This document shows positions 41,138 to 49,183 of a stretch of DNA of 64,000 bases, one piece after another. Source of the DNA: Stappia sediminis (lineage in GTDB: Bacteria > Pseudomonadota > Alphaproteobacteria > Rhizobiales > Stappiaceae). Both the position numbers and the translations under genes were made by a program. Positions within the stretch are counted from its first letter, which is position 1. Every line of letters starts with the position of its first letter. The notes beneath the pieces were generated by a model. It searched no databases. It was not told the origin of the DNA and worked only from the letters and a program-made list of their open reading frames with translations. The DNA lies in NCBI RefSeq assembly GCF_009826895.1, contig NZ_WUMV01000001.1, forward strand, positions 186,001-250,000, given 5' to 3'.

Positions 41138-41992
41138 ATGTTTCGAAGTAAAGCGCGGAACCTGCAAGGAAAAACCGCCGGGGACGGTTTTGTCGCGTTT
41201 CGCCGGCCATCGGTAGCCGGCATGATGTTTGCGGCGTTTCTGGCGCCCGTCACGTCCGTCGTGGCGGAGCAGGAAAACGCAGGATCGCTCGAGACCGCGG
41301 CGATGCCGATGGCGGCGACACAAGCGAGCGAGCCACCGCCGCGGGGGGCGGACGGGCAAGGTGCCGCGGTTGCCCTGCCCAGGGCGAAGGCGGCGTCCAG
41401 GGAACGCATCGGCGTCACCTTCGAGCTTATCGATTTCGAAAGGAAGCACGACGGGCCGGTGTGTTACATGAACTCCGGCGAACGCCGCGTATTGCCCGAA
41501 ACGCTCGTGACGGACGGATGCGGAATATCCGCTCCCGTGGATGTGGATTCCTTTGGACCGGGCGGCACCGTGAGGCTGGCGAAAAGCGTGGTGCTCGATT
41601 GCGATTTCGCCATCGCCGTCGAAGCTTTCGTCGCAAACGAGATGAGCGACATGACGCTGATCCAGTTCGGTCAACGTCTCGTCGGGCTCGAAGCCGACGC
41701 ATCCTCCGTCTGCCCGCAAGGCGATGCCGGCGCATCGGACGCGGAGGCAGCCACCGGCGGACGGGCGATCGAATTCACGGGCTTCACGCTTGCCGACAAC
41801 AGCGAGGTCACCGTTTCCGACAACTGGGGCAAGCATACGCCCGAAGGAAACTTCCTCATGGTGCTGCAGAGAAAAGGATGCACGCGCTTTGAGGAAGTGC
41901 ATGCGCCGGGCGAGCAGCGGCACGGAGGCGACGGGCTTCGCTTCGCGGCCCCCTGCGAGGGCGACAATTGCAAGGGCCGCCCTTGCCCGTGA
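41138..41992 (+). CDS. Extensin-like C-terminal domain protein lacking catalytic residues
   Basis: A 284-aa exported protein with a hydrophobic segment (about 28-43), an Ala/Pro-rich linker and a domain that aligns in order with the extensin-like (M15/VanY-related) lipoprotein encoded next. It keeps GCGISAPVDVDSF, TGFTLADNSEVTVSDNWG and CTRFEEV. It loses the SYSCR and SEHAFANALD blocks and the final HDHFHLD, which reads GLRFAAP here. The metal ligands are thus gone, and a cysteine-rich end (CEGDNCKGRPCP) is added. I read it as a pseudo-enzyme, perhaps a binding or scaffold protein. The start is supported by AGGGGCGG. Confidence 0.7.
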   Translation: MFRSKARNLQGKTAGDGFVAFRRPSVAGMMFAAFLAPVTSVVAEQENAGSLETAAMPMAATQASEPPPRGADGQGAAVALPRAKAASRERIGVTFELIDFERKHDGPVCYMNSGERRVLPETLVTDGCGISAPVDVDSFGPGGTVRLAKSVVLDCDFAIAVEAFVANEMSDMTLIQFGQRLVGLEADASSVCPQGDAGASDAEAATGGRAIEFTGFTLADNSEVTVSDNWGKHTPEGNFLMVLQRKGCTRFEEVHAPGEQRHGGDGLRFAAPCEGDNCKGRPCP

Positions 41993-42037
41993 AACAGCGT
42001 TAAGCCTTTCTTATTTCCGCTGCGTGACAGTGCGTGC

Positions 42038-42700
42038 ATGCCTGCACGGACTCTCAAGATCGCGCTTGCGAGCGCTTGTTTCATGATACTGGCCGGGTGC
42101 GGCGCGCTTTGGGACACGGAAGAGCGCGAACCCTGGCGGGCGCGCGAAGAAGCGCAGTGCCTGGCGTCCGGCGAGGTGGAACGCACCCCTTTCATTCAAC
42201 CGGCGCGCACGATTTCCGGCCCCGGCATCTGCGGTATCGACCACCCCTTCGAGGTGGCCGCGCTGCAGGGCGGGCAAGTCGGGTTGTCGGCACCGGCGAC
42301 GATGAGCTGTTCCCATGTCCGGGAAACGGAAAACTGGCTTTCTGAAAGCGTTCAGCCGGCGGCCATGGCGATTTTCGGGTCCGCCGTCACGGAGCTTACG
42401 GTCGCCGCCTCCTACTCATGCCGCGGGCGGAACGGGGCGAGCAAGGGGCCGCTTTCCGAACATGCGTTCGCGAACGCTCTCGACATTTCGTCCTTCAAGC
42501 TGGCCGACGGGCGCAAGATCGCCGTCGAAAGCGGGTGGGGCGACATCTACGAAGGCGCATTTCTGCGCACGGCGCACAACGGAGCGTGCGAGCGGTTTTC
42601 GACGGTTCTCGGGCCGGAGGCCGATCGCCACCACCATGACCATTTCCATCTCGACCTTGCCCGGCACGGGCGCAACGGCGACCACCGCGTGTGCCAGTGA
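42038..42700 (+). CDS. Extensin-like lipoprotein (VanY/M15-related)
   Basis: A 220-aa envelope protein with a lipoprotein signal (lipobox LAGC, Cys at about residue 21) and an intact extensin-like C-terminal domain: GICGIDHPFEV, SYSCRGRNG, LSEHAFANALDISSFKLADGR and HHHDHFHLDLARHG. The conserved His/Asp set is that of the DD-carboxypeptidase-related M15 superfamily, so peptidoglycan or a related polymer is the likely substrate. It is 45 bases downstream of the degenerate relative and on the same strand, so both may be produced together. No strong ribosome binding site precedes the ATG. Confidence 0.85.
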   Translation: MPARTLKIALASACFMILAGCGALWDTEEREPWRAREEAQCLASGEVERTPFIQPARTISGPGICGIDHPFEVAALQGGQVGLSAPATMSCSHVRETENWLSESVQPAAMAIFGSAVTELTVAASYSCRGRNGASKGPLSEHAFANALDISSFKLADGRKIAVESGWGDIYEGAFLRTAHNGACERFSTVLGPEADRHHHDHFHLDLARHGRNGDHRVCQ

Positions 42701-42732
42701 GAAGGCCGGTCGATATCCGTACCATGATCATG

Positions 42733-42763
42733 AAAAAGCCGCGCGCCCGAAGGGACGCGCGGC
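42733..42763 (-). terminator. Terminator of the first BA14K gene
   Basis: Stem GCCGCGCG/CGCGCGGC (8 bp, more pairs inside) with a five-base A run on its left, i.e. a T run for the minus-strand BA14K transcript. It may also stop the extensin-like gene from the left. Confidence 0.75.
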
Positions 42764-42785
42764 CTTGTTTGTCATCGTCCAGTCG

Positions 42786-43187
42786 TTACCGGCAGAAGCG
42801 GTACTCGCCCGAATAAGCGACGAAATAGCCGGAGCGCGGATCGAAGCTGCGGTACTTGCGGCTGCAATAGGAGTACCACTCCGGCGTCCATGGTTCCGGC
42901 GCGTATTCGACGTATACGCGCTCGCGGTAGACCGGCGCCGGCTCCACGTAATAGTCGCGGTAAACGCGCCGGGGCGGGGGAGGAGCGACATAGACCGGCG
43001 CCGGCGGGTCGATGTAGCGGGGACCGGACAGCATGGTCCCGAGCAGGGTTCCGGCGGCAAGGCCGGCCGCACCCGCCGCGATTGCCGTTCCCGGATCGCC
43101 GGCATCCGCCGTGGAGGCCATCGGCAGCATCATCGCGCCGGCGAGGGCGGCGGTCAGGCCTTTCGATATCGTCATTCCGCGAAGCAT
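42786..43187 (-). CDS. BA14K-domain secreted protein, copy 1
   Basis: A 133-aa protein with a signal peptide (about 1-29), a glycine/alanine zipper (GTAIAAGAAGLAAGTLLGTML), a Pro/Tyr/Arg-rich spacer and the C-terminal BA14K motif PWTPEWYSYCSRKYRSFDP...YSGEYRFC. BA14K was named for an immunoreactive, lectin-like Brucella protein. ATG 43187 follows GGAG by seven bases. It is the last of four adjacent BA14K genes and has its own terminator. Likely location periplasm or outer membrane. Confidence 0.82.
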   Translation of the reverse strand: MLRGMTISKGLTAALAGAMMLPMASTADAGDPGTAIAAGAAGLAAGTLLGTMLSGPRYIDPPAPVYVAPPPPRRVYRDYYVEPAPVYRERVYVEYAPEPWTPEWYSYCSRKYRSFDPRSGYFVAYSGEYRFCR

Positions 43188-43274
43188 TCGTCTTCTCCGA
43201 AGATAGTTCCGGGCCGGTTCTCACGGCCGATACAAGTGTTTCGATTCTTCGAACCGGATTAGAGGACCGGAAAA

Positions 43275-43294
43275 CGCCGAAACCATGTCCGGCG
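43275..43294 (-). terminator. Weak terminator of the second BA14K gene
   Basis: A 5-bp stem CGCCG/CGGCG with a 10-base loop and, on the minus strand, a following TTTT. Short, so only a possible terminator. Confidence 0.4.
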
Positions 43295-43320
43295 CTTGGC
43301 GAACCCGGGGAAATTTCAGC

Positions 43321-43788
43321 TTATTGGCAAAGCTTCCTGACACCCGAGTAGGTGGTGTAGAGGCCGGTTTCCGGCTCGAAGGAGCGGTACTTCCCCGAGC
43401 AGTAGCGATACCATTCCGGCGTCCAGGGGCGCGGCGAATAGTCCACTACAACCGGCCCGCCGTAATTGCCGTAGGCAGGGCCGCGGGGCGGCGCATAGAC
43501 AGGGCGCGGCGGGTCGATGTATTCGCGCGGCTGCGACAGCGCGGAACCGAGGATCGCGCCGGCGGCAAGGCCGATCACGCCTGCGGCAACCGCCGCGCCC
43601 GCGTCGTTGTCGTGGCGCCTGCCATGGCGGGGGCGGTGATTGTGATGATGGCCGTGGTTGTTGCGCCAGCCATGGCGGTGGCCGGCTTCGGCGGAGGTGG
43701 TAACGCTCGGCAGGACGATGGCGCCGGCAAGGACGGCGGCAAGGGCCTTGGTGGCGAAGGTCCTGGAGATCGTGGTCTTGGAGGTCAT
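43321..43788 (-). CDS. BA14K-domain secreted protein, copy 2
   Basis: A 155-aa paralogue. The signal peptide ends near ...TSAEA; a histidine/arginine-rich tract (HGWRNNHGHHHNHRPRHGRR) follows, then the zipper GAAVAAGVIGLAAGAILGSAL and BA14K motif PWTPEWYRYCSGKYRSFEP...YSGVRKLC. The histidine tract suggests metal binding, which I infer only from composition. The same frame is open far upstream into the next gene, but ATG 43788 starts a proper signal peptide. Confidence 0.82.
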   Translation of the reverse strand: MTSKTTISRTFATKALAAVLAGAIVLPSVTTSAEAGHRHGWRNNHGHHHNHRPRHGRRHDNDAGAAVAAGVIGLAAGAILGSALSQPREYIDPPRPVYAPPRGPAYGNYGGPVVVDYSPRPWTPEWYRYCSGKYRSFEPETGLYTTYSGVRKLCQ

Positions 43789-43923
43789 GGGCTTCGGTCT
43801 CCGATTGCATCGCGGGGGCGGTGCGTTGAATTCGATGAGACCGTTATAGACAGGGGACCGTGAACCCGTTCTGAGATGCGCGTTCATCTGGCGTTCAGGT
43901 TTCGCGGCAGCAGGAGCGCAAGA

Positions 43924-43949
43924 AGAAAGCGCCGGGGCCGGCGCTTTCT
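43924..43949 (-). terminator. Terminator of the third BA14K gene
   Basis: A 10-bp stem AGAAAGCGCC/GGCGCTTTCT with a 6-base loop, followed on the minus strand by TTCTTG. It lies 30 bases after the stop of the third copy. Confidence 0.65.
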
Positions 43950-43979
43950 CATTCGCTTCGAAGCCGATTGTTCCGCCGT

Positions 43980-44519
43980 TCAGTAGCAGAACCTGTACTG
44001 GCCTGAATAGGCAAGGAAATAGCCCGTATCCGGGTTGAAGCTGCGATAGCGCGAGCTGCAATAGCTGTACCATTCCGGCGTCCAGGGCGCATAGGCCCCG
44101 CGCCGATAAACCGGCGCCGGAGCAACATAGCGAGGTTGCGCAAGACTGCCGGCGATGATGGCGCCCGTCGCAAGGCCGATGATGCCTGCGGCAGCCGCGG
44201 CGCCCGGATTGTAGTAGTTTCCGCCGTAATAGTATCTGCGTCCGCCGTAGTAGCGCTTGCCTCGATAATAACGACGCCCCCCGCGATAGCCGCGCTTGCC
44301 CCGATAGCCGCGTCCTCCGCGAGCATAGCGCTTGCCTTTCCGCCAGCGACGCCCGCGCGACTGCACCTTCTGCACCAGAGCAGAGCTGTCTTGCGACGCG
44401 GTGACGGGCACCAGGGATTTGACAACGGGCATGGCGGCAAGAGCCGGCGTCTGTGGCAGGAACGACGTCACCGTAAACGCCAGGGCGACTGCCAGGGCAG
44501 GTGTTTTTCTTCCAGGCAT
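43980..44519 (-). CDS. BA14K-domain secreted protein, copy 3
   Basis: A 179-aa paralogue with a signal peptide (PGRKTPALAVALAFTVTSFL...ALA), a segment SSALVQKVQSRGRRWRKGKR shared with copy 4, a remarkable Arg/Gly/Tyr tract (RGYRGKRGYRGGRRYYRGKR and more), the zipper and the BA14K motif PWTPEWYSYCSSRYRSFNP...YSGQYRFC. I chose ATG 44519, preceded by AAGGGATG, rather than the one nine codons earlier. The RGY tract is low-complexity and could be disordered or adhesive. Confidence 0.82.
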   Translation of the reverse strand: MPGRKTPALAVALAFTVTSFLPQTPALAAMPVVKSLVPVTASQDSSALVQKVQSRGRRWRKGKRYARGGRGYRGKRGYRGGRRYYRGKRYYGGRRYYYGGNYYNPGAAAAAGIIGLATGAIIAGSLAQPRYVAPAPVYRRGAYAPWTPEWYSYCSSRYRSFNPDTGYFLAYSGQYRFCY

Positions 44520-44691
44520 GGGACCATCCCTTTCTGTTGCGCGCATTTTCCCGCAACAGGAGCAGCGCCAGAAAATGGCCGCCAGCCTATAATTTTGTTT
44601 TCGTGCCTCCAGCCGGCGTCCGGGGAAATTAACTATACGACATATTGTCCAATTTTTCGAGTATTCGATAAAAATACGTCAGAATGGCTGA

Positions 44692-44721
44692 CAAAAGAGT
44701 GCCAGACGATATCTGGCTCTC
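44692..44721 (-). terminator. Terminator of the fourth BA14K gene
   Basis: Stem AGAG-GCCAGA/TCTGGC-TCT with one bulged T and a 5-base loop; the AAAA to its left is the T run on the minus strand. It lies 35 bases after the stop. Confidence 0.7.
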
Positions 44722-44756
44722 TTTATGAAATCAGGCGTGAATTTGCGTGTATCTTG

Positions 44757-45281
44757 TCAGTTGCAGAAGCGATACTGCCCGGAATACGCGAGATAGTATC
44801 CGGTGTCCGGATCAAAGCTGCGGTACTTCGCTCTGCAGTAGCGAAACCACGCGGGCGACCAGGGCTCATAGCCGCCGGCGGGTATCGGCGGATCGATGTA
44901 TTCGCGCTGCTGGGGCTTCGAAAGCGTGCTGCCGAGGATGGCGCCTGCCGCAAGCCCGATGATGCCGGCGGCGACGGCGGCGCCGGCGTTGTCCTTGCCG
45001 CGCTTCTTGCGGGGAGGCTGATGATAATGATCGTGCCCGTGATGGCGGCGGTCGTCCCGGCGGGAGTGGCGGCGGTCGTCGCGGCGCGAATGACGCCGGT
45101 CCTTGCGCCACCTTCGATCGCGGCGATGATCCACCTTCTGAACGAGAGCGGAAGTATCGCCATCCGTTACGGCAATTACAGGAGGCGCAATTGCCGGCAT
45201 GGCAATGGCGGGCGGAGGCGGGGCAAGCGATGTCGCGACGAGCGCCAGGGCGGCGAGCGTAATGGGCAACTTTCTACTCAC
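44757..45281 (-). CDS. BA14K-domain secreted protein, copy 4
   Basis: About 174 aa. The frame is open to 45539. An ATG at 45296 has no ribosome binding site, but a GTG at 45281 is preceded at seven bases by GGAGAG and gives a clean signal peptide (SRKLPITLAALALVATSLA), so I prefer it. It shares SALVQKV with copy 3, then has a repeat of RRHSRRDD units and a His-rich stretch, the zipper GAAVAAGIIGLAAGAILGSTL and the BA14K motif PWSPAWFRYCRAKYRSFDP...YSGQYRFC. Start codon choice is the main doubt. Confidence 0.78.
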   Translation of the reverse strand: MSRKLPITLAALALVATSLAPPPPAIAMPAIAPPVIAVTDGDTSALVQKVDHRRDRRWRKDRRHSRRDDRRHSRRDDRRHHGHDHYHQPPRKKRGKDNAGAAVAAGIIGLAAGAILGSTLSKPQQREYIDPPIPAGGYEPWSPAWFRYCRAKYRSFDPDTGYYLAYSGQYRFCN

Positions 45282-45463
45282 GAAAAAACTCTCCATTCGT
45301 GTTCGAACGCACCAAAATTGCATGTGCGGAGGATTCATAGCGGTCGCCCGTGTGCGACCTGTGGCGGAATTCGTGACAGCCTGCAACCGATATTGACGAT
45401 AAGATGGCTGGCCGGATGTGTAACGGCTTGACGGGATCAACGTTCCATCACAACCGTGAGAGA

Positions 45464-45543
45464 GCCAGTGTGGTGAATTTGAAATACGCCTCGTTCTGGC
45501 GGCATCCTCCGAAGCGTATTTCAAATTCGAAGACCACACTGGC
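45464..45543. repeat. Long imperfect palindrome, element A
   Basis: Arms of 26 and 30 bases (45464-45489 and 45514-45543) pair completely except for a 4-base insertion (CTTC on the complement of the right arm); the loop is 24 bases. The arms include CCAGTGTGGT and GAATTTGAAATACGC. It looks like a palindromic intergenic element of the rhizobial kind or a remnant miniature element. There is no T run. Confidence 0.7.
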
Positions 45544-45554
45544 AGCTTTATTTT

Positions 45555-45632
45555 GCCAGTTACCCTTTTGAACCCGAAGTTCGTTCAGATCACGCTGCGA
45601 CGGGAGACGAACTTCAGATTCGGGTAACTGGG
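45555..45632. repeat. Long imperfect palindrome, element B
   Basis: Arms begin CCAGTTACCC and GAAGTTCGT on the left and are answered by ACGAACTTC and GGGTAACTGG on the right, with an asymmetric internal loop between the two paired blocks. It lies 12 bases after element A and its right end touches the ribosome binding site of the hugZ-like gene, so it could also affect translation of that gene. Confidence 0.6.
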
Positions 45633-45644
45633 CGAGGAGGATGA

Positions 45645-46406
45645 ATGACAGACACCGGCGACGTGATACGCCCGACCGACGAGGGGGCGAGAAGGCTCGC
45701 CAGGCGATTGATACGTGCGGCGCGATTCGCCGCGATCGCCGTGAAAGAGGCGGAAAGCCAGGTGCCTTTCGTCTCGCGCGTCGCATGCGCAACGGATATC
45801 GACGGATCGCCTTTGATCCTGATCTCGACGCTTTCCGCGCATACGCGGGGTCTGATCGAATATCCCGTCTGTTCGCTCATGTTCGGCGAACCGGGCAAGG
45901 GCGATCCGCTGGCCCATCCGCGCGTGACCGTCATCGGCCAGGCGGAACGGCTGGAGCGCGGCAGCGCGGACGAGGGCCTTGCGCGGGAGCGCTATCTCGC
46001 CCGCCAGCCGAAGGCGAAGCTTTACGCCGATTTCGGCGATTTCGCGCTCTACCGGATCAGGGTCGAACGGGCGAGCCTCAACGGCGGCTTCGGCAAGGCC
46101 TTCGAACTGGTGCGCGATGACATTATGGTGGCCGCCGACAGGCTTGGCGGATTCGCCGAGATGGAAGCTGGCGCGGTGGCCCATATGAACGAGGACCATG
46201 CAGACGCAATCGCGCTTTATGCCCGCACTTTCGGCAAGGCGGACGAAGCCGCCGGCTGGGCGATGACCGGGCTCGATCCCGACGGTTTCGACCTGATGGC
46301 GGGGGATCGGGTGCTGCGGATCGATTTCGACCCGCCATTGTCATCGGTGGACGATGTCCGGCCGAGGCTCGTGGAAATGGCAAAGCAAGCCCGCGCGGAT
46401 GGTTGA
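45645..46406 (+). CDS. HugZ-like heme-utilisation protein (PNPOx-like plus DUF2470)
   Basis: A 253-aa cytoplasmic protein: residues about 15-160 have the split-barrel pyridoxamine-phosphate-oxidase-like fold (PFVSRVACATDIDGSPLILISTLSAHTRGL), and residues about 170-250 a DUF2470 domain with HMNEDHADAIALYA. HugZ proteins bind and degrade heme to release iron. ATG 45645 follows GGAGG closely; an overlapping ATG in another frame lies at 45641. No heme-uptake genes are adjacent. The assignment to a true heme oxygenase is by family only. Confidence 0.82.
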   Translation: MTDTGDVIRPTDEGARRLARRLIRAARFAAIAVKEAESQVPFVSRVACATDIDGSPLILISTLSAHTRGLIEYPVCSLMFGEPGKGDPLAHPRVTVIGQAERLERGSADEGLARERYLARQPKAKLYADFGDFALYRIRVERASLNGGFGKAFELVRDDIMVAADRLGGFAEMEAGAVAHMNEDHADAIALYARTFGKADEAAGWAMTGLDPDGFDLMAGDRVLRIDFDPPLSSVDDVRPRLVEMAKQARADG

Positions 46407-46503
46407 CCCCCGGCCGGCTCCCTTCACGCGCGGTTTCGATTGATGCGCGCAAGGCGAGCCGGTAGGTTTCTCGTCGATGAATTTAGCGAATCCGGGACGT
46501 TTC

Positions 46504-47400
46504 ATGAGCCGACTTTCTCGCACGATCGCCATTCTTCTGGCTGCGGTGCTGGCGACGACCGGCATGGCGCAAGCCGCCTTCAGGCTCGATTCACACAAGG
46601 ACCGGCTGTTTCGCTATCCGGGCCTTCTTGCCGGAAAGCCCGGCGACGATTTCGTCATCGTCGACTACGACAAGCGCCGCGACATCCACCGCCGCGACAA
46701 GGAATGGGAGCGCAAGGTCCACGGCGAATACGTGTCCACCTACCCCAACCGCTCGCAAGAAGACCTGAAGCTGAAGGCGAACGGGCGCACCGTCAGCTAC
46801 ATCCGCGTCGGCAATGCGGAGCGCAACGCGAAAGCAATCGTCATTTATATCCACGGGCAGGGCGGAAACCGCTTCCAGGGCAACAACGACTGGAGCTTCG
46901 GCGGCAACTTCAACCGCATCAAGAACCTGATGGCGCGAAACGGCGGGCTCTATATCTCGCCGGATTTCGCCGACTTCAAGGGCCGCGGCGAGGCGGACAT
47001 TGCCGCCATCATGCGCCACTACAAACAGACATCGCCGAACGCGCCGATCTTCGTCGCCTGCGGCTCCATGGGCAGTTTCCTCTGCTGGCGCCTTGCCAAG
47101 AATCCCTCCACCGCGTCGATGATGGGCGGCATGCTGCTGATGGGCGCGGCGTGGGACGACAGCTTCTTCTCAAGCTCCACGTTCAGGGCACGCAAGCTGC
47201 CGATCTATTTCGGCCACGGAAGCTGGGACAAGGTCTATGACTGGCAGAGGCAGGCGGCGTTCTACACAAAGCTCAAGAAACTATCGCCCGGTTATCCGGC
47301 CAAGTTCGCGCTCTTCGAAACAGGCACGCATGGCACGCCGATCCGCATGACCGACTGGCGGCTGATCCTCAACTGGATGCTGGAGGTCGGCGGTTATTGA
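46504..47400 (+). CDS. Secreted alpha/beta-hydrolase-like protein
   Basis: A protein of about 298 aa with a signal peptide (MSRLSRTIAILLAAVLATTGMAQA). ATG 46504 opens the signal; an in-frame ATG nine codons upstream is possible. The core resembles an alpha/beta hydrolase: IYIHGQGGN near residue 115 for the oxyanion region, CGSMGSF around 190 as nucleophile elbow (a departure from GxSxG), then FGHGSWDKVYDW and a late ETGTHGTP with the candidate histidine. Substrate unknown. A TSUP gene starts six bases after its stop. Confidence 0.75.
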   Translation: MSRLSRTIAILLAAVLATTGMAQAAFRLDSHKDRLFRYPGLLAGKPGDDFVIVDYDKRRDIHRRDKEWERKVHGEYVSTYPNRSQEDLKLKANGRTVSYIRVGNAERNAKAIVIYIHGQGGNRFQGNNDWSFGGNFNRIKNLMARNGGLYISPDFADFKGRGEADIAAIMRHYKQTSPNAPIFVACGSMGSFLCWRLAKNPSTASMMGGMLLMGAAWDDSFFSSSTFRARKLPIYFGHGSWDKVYDWQRQAAFYTKLKKLSPGYPAKFALFETGTHGTPIRMTDWRLILNWMLEVGGY

Positions 47401-47406
47401 GCGCGC

Positions 47407-48174
47407 ATGCCTGATCTTTCCGGTTTCGATCCGCACTTCACGCTTGCCCAGTTTGCGGTGATCGCCTTCGGCTTCGCTTTCGCGGCCTTCTTGAAGGGGG
47501 CGACGGGCCTCGGATTCTCGACGACCTGCCTGCCGTTCCTCGTTCTGGCGGTGGGCCTCAAATCCGCGCTGCCGCTGATCATCCTGCCGTCGATTGCAAG
47601 CAACATCTTCGTCATGCGCCAGGCCGGGCACTTTCGTGAGACGGTCGCCCGCTTCTGGCCGATGCTGCTGGCGAGCGTGCCGGGGCTCATCCTCGGGCTT
47701 TGGCTGCTCGACACGGTCGACGGGGAGCAGGCGGCGATCGTGCTCGGCGGCGTGCTCGTCGCCTATAGCCTTTATGCGCTGAGGAGCCCTGATTTCACGC
47801 TCTCGGAGCCCGCGGCGCGGGCGCTCGCGCCGGTGTCGGGCTTCGCCACCGGGCTCGTCAACGGGGTGACGGGCTCGCAGATCATGCCGGTGCTGCCCTA
47901 TCTCATTTCGCTCAAGCTTTCGCGCGAACGCTTCGTCCAGGCGATCAACTGTTCTTTCACGATTGGCAGCATCGTCATGGCGCTCGGTCTTTCGAAGCTG
48001 GGGCTGATGACGGTGGCGAGCCTTGCCGTCTCGGTTGGCGGGCTCGGCTTTGTCTACGCGGGCACAAGGGCGGGCGGGGTCTTGCGCCGCCGCCTCGACG
48101 AGACGGCGTTCCGCCGGCTGGTGCTGATCCTGCTTCTGACGCTCGGCATGGCGCTGGTGGTGCGGGGGATTTGA
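47407..48174 (+). CDS. TSUP-family membrane transporter (TauE/SafE-like)
   Basis: A 255-aa inner-membrane protein with about eight hydrophobic segments. The duplicated TSUP motifs are visible as FLKGATGLGFSTTCLPFL (about residue 29) and GFATGLVNGVTGSQIMPVLPYL (about residue 145). Members export sulfite, sulfoacetate or similar anions. The gene closely follows that of the secreted hydrolase, so the two form an operon. It ends at the left border of the AT-rich insert. Confidence 0.87.
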   Translation: MPDLSGFDPHFTLAQFAVIAFGFAFAAFLKGATGLGFSTTCLPFLVLAVGLKSALPLIILPSIASNIFVMRQAGHFRETVARFWPMLLASVPGLILGLWLLDTVDGEQAAIVLGGVLVAYSLYALRSPDFTLSEPAARALAPVSGFATGLVNGVTGSQIMPVLPYLISLKLSRERFVQAINCSFTIGSIVMALGLSKLGLMTVASLAVSVGGLGFVYAGTRAGGVLRRRLDETAFRRLVLILLLTLGMALVVRGI

Positions 48175-48230
48175 GAAATAACTTCTTTATTCATTATAGG
48201 TTATTTTTGCATTAAGCTTTTCGAAATCAT

Positions 48231-49121
48231 TTATAGGTCAAGCATTCTTGGTTGATGTCTATTTTCAGGATCAATTACTTTATGGACCTTTATTATTTCG
48301 TGACGTGAACTCAGAAGAGCGCCAGAATTATCATATTCATACTGGTATCTTACGGTGCAGCGAAGCGATGTTCCAGGTTTCACAATCACGCGGCCTGACC
48401 TAAATTCACTTAGCCAATCTTCATCTTGAATATGAGCAGTTATCGGAGTTTTGCCATGCTTGAATTCCCATAGAGCGTTTCCGAGCATATCTGGCTTACG
48501 AACAAGCAATGTCATATCCATATCGCCTGTAGAAATTCTATCACGTTCTTCCGGAAGTATGTCGCTAATTAGTTCATTACTATTTTTATCTACATGGTAA
48601 GTTTCGCTTTTTGACTGAAGTGTAACAAAATCTTTTGGGCCCAGTAATTTTTTTGCGCCTTGGAACTGATCCATTGGAGGAATTATGTATCTAAGGGGTA
48701 TCTGGCCAGGAAGTGGAAAAGGTCCAATTCCTGCATTTTTCGCAAGCGTATATAGATCCTCTTGTAGCTGATTTATTCTATTTCTATTTTCTTCTTTTTC
48801 TTTTTCATCAAGAAATTTTATTATTAAGTATTTAGCCTTTACCGCGTATGCGCCAATCTGTTGCTTTATATCGAATTCTTTTAAAGCGGCGTCGTCAATT
48901 TTTTCAATTTTGTTTTTTATCCATGATGTAATAGATGCAGATTCTATATTTTCCAGAACCATTATTGGCTTAATATTTGGATCGATAGAATTAAAGAATA
49001 GCTCATCGAACCGATGAAATGCAGAAAGCATCTCCGACATAGCGGTGAATACTTTTATGGGGTCTGAATTTCCGCGGTCGAATTCAATTTTAATACCGAT
49101 ATCTGCATCTTCTGGGCCCAT
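48231..49121 (-). CDS. Uncharacterised protein with AT-rich, foreign codon use
   Basis: A 296-aa soluble protein that I do not recognise. The first half is helical (FTAMSEMLSAFHRFDELFF, then ENIESASITSWIKNKIEK and a Lys/Glu-rich stretch near residues 100-115). The second half looks beta-rich with charged turns (SKSETYHVDKNSNELISDIL; WEFKHGKTPITAHIQDEDW). No signal peptide or membrane helix. TAGGAT lies about eight bases before the ATG. Codon use and base composition differ from everything around it, so it was acquired by transfer. A host-defence or stress role is possible for a single-gene cargo, but nothing in the sequence proves it. Confidence 0.7.
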   Translation of the reverse strand: MGPEDADIGIKIEFDRGNSDPIKVFTAMSEMLSAFHRFDELFFNSIDPNIKPIMVLENIESASITSWIKNKIEKIDDAALKEFDIKQQIGAYAVKAKYLIIKFLDEKEKEENRNRINQLQEDLYTLAKNAGIGPFPLPGQIPLRYIIPPMDQFQGAKKLLGPKDFVTLQSKSETYHVDKNSNELISDILPEERDRISTGDMDMTLLVRKPDMLGNALWEFKHGKTPITAHIQDEDWLSEFRSGRVIVKPGTSLRCTVRYQYEYDNSGALLSSRHEIIKVHKVIDPENRHQPRMLDL

Positions 49122-49152
49122 CTGTATTGTATCCTATAGCACAATAAATTAA

Positions 49153-49183
49153 GTGGTTGAGTTGTGTGTTTATTATCAACCAC
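49153..49183 (-). terminator. Hairpin at the end of the truncated SDR gene
   Basis: Perfect 8-bp arms GTGGTTGA/TCAACCAC with a 15-base loop, followed on the minus strand by TTAATTTATT. It overlaps the SDR gene's stop and could end its transcript. Confidence 0.5.

Noticed and set aside
43789-44556. Extension of BA14K copy 2 to a 411-residue protein
   Set aside because: The frame runs through copy 3 in a different phase; a signal peptide starts exactly at 43788.
48231-49121. Toxin-antitoxin or restriction-modification assignment for the AT-rich gene
   Set aside because: It has no nuclease, methyltransferase or antitoxin-like motif and no partner gene, so no such function is claimed.
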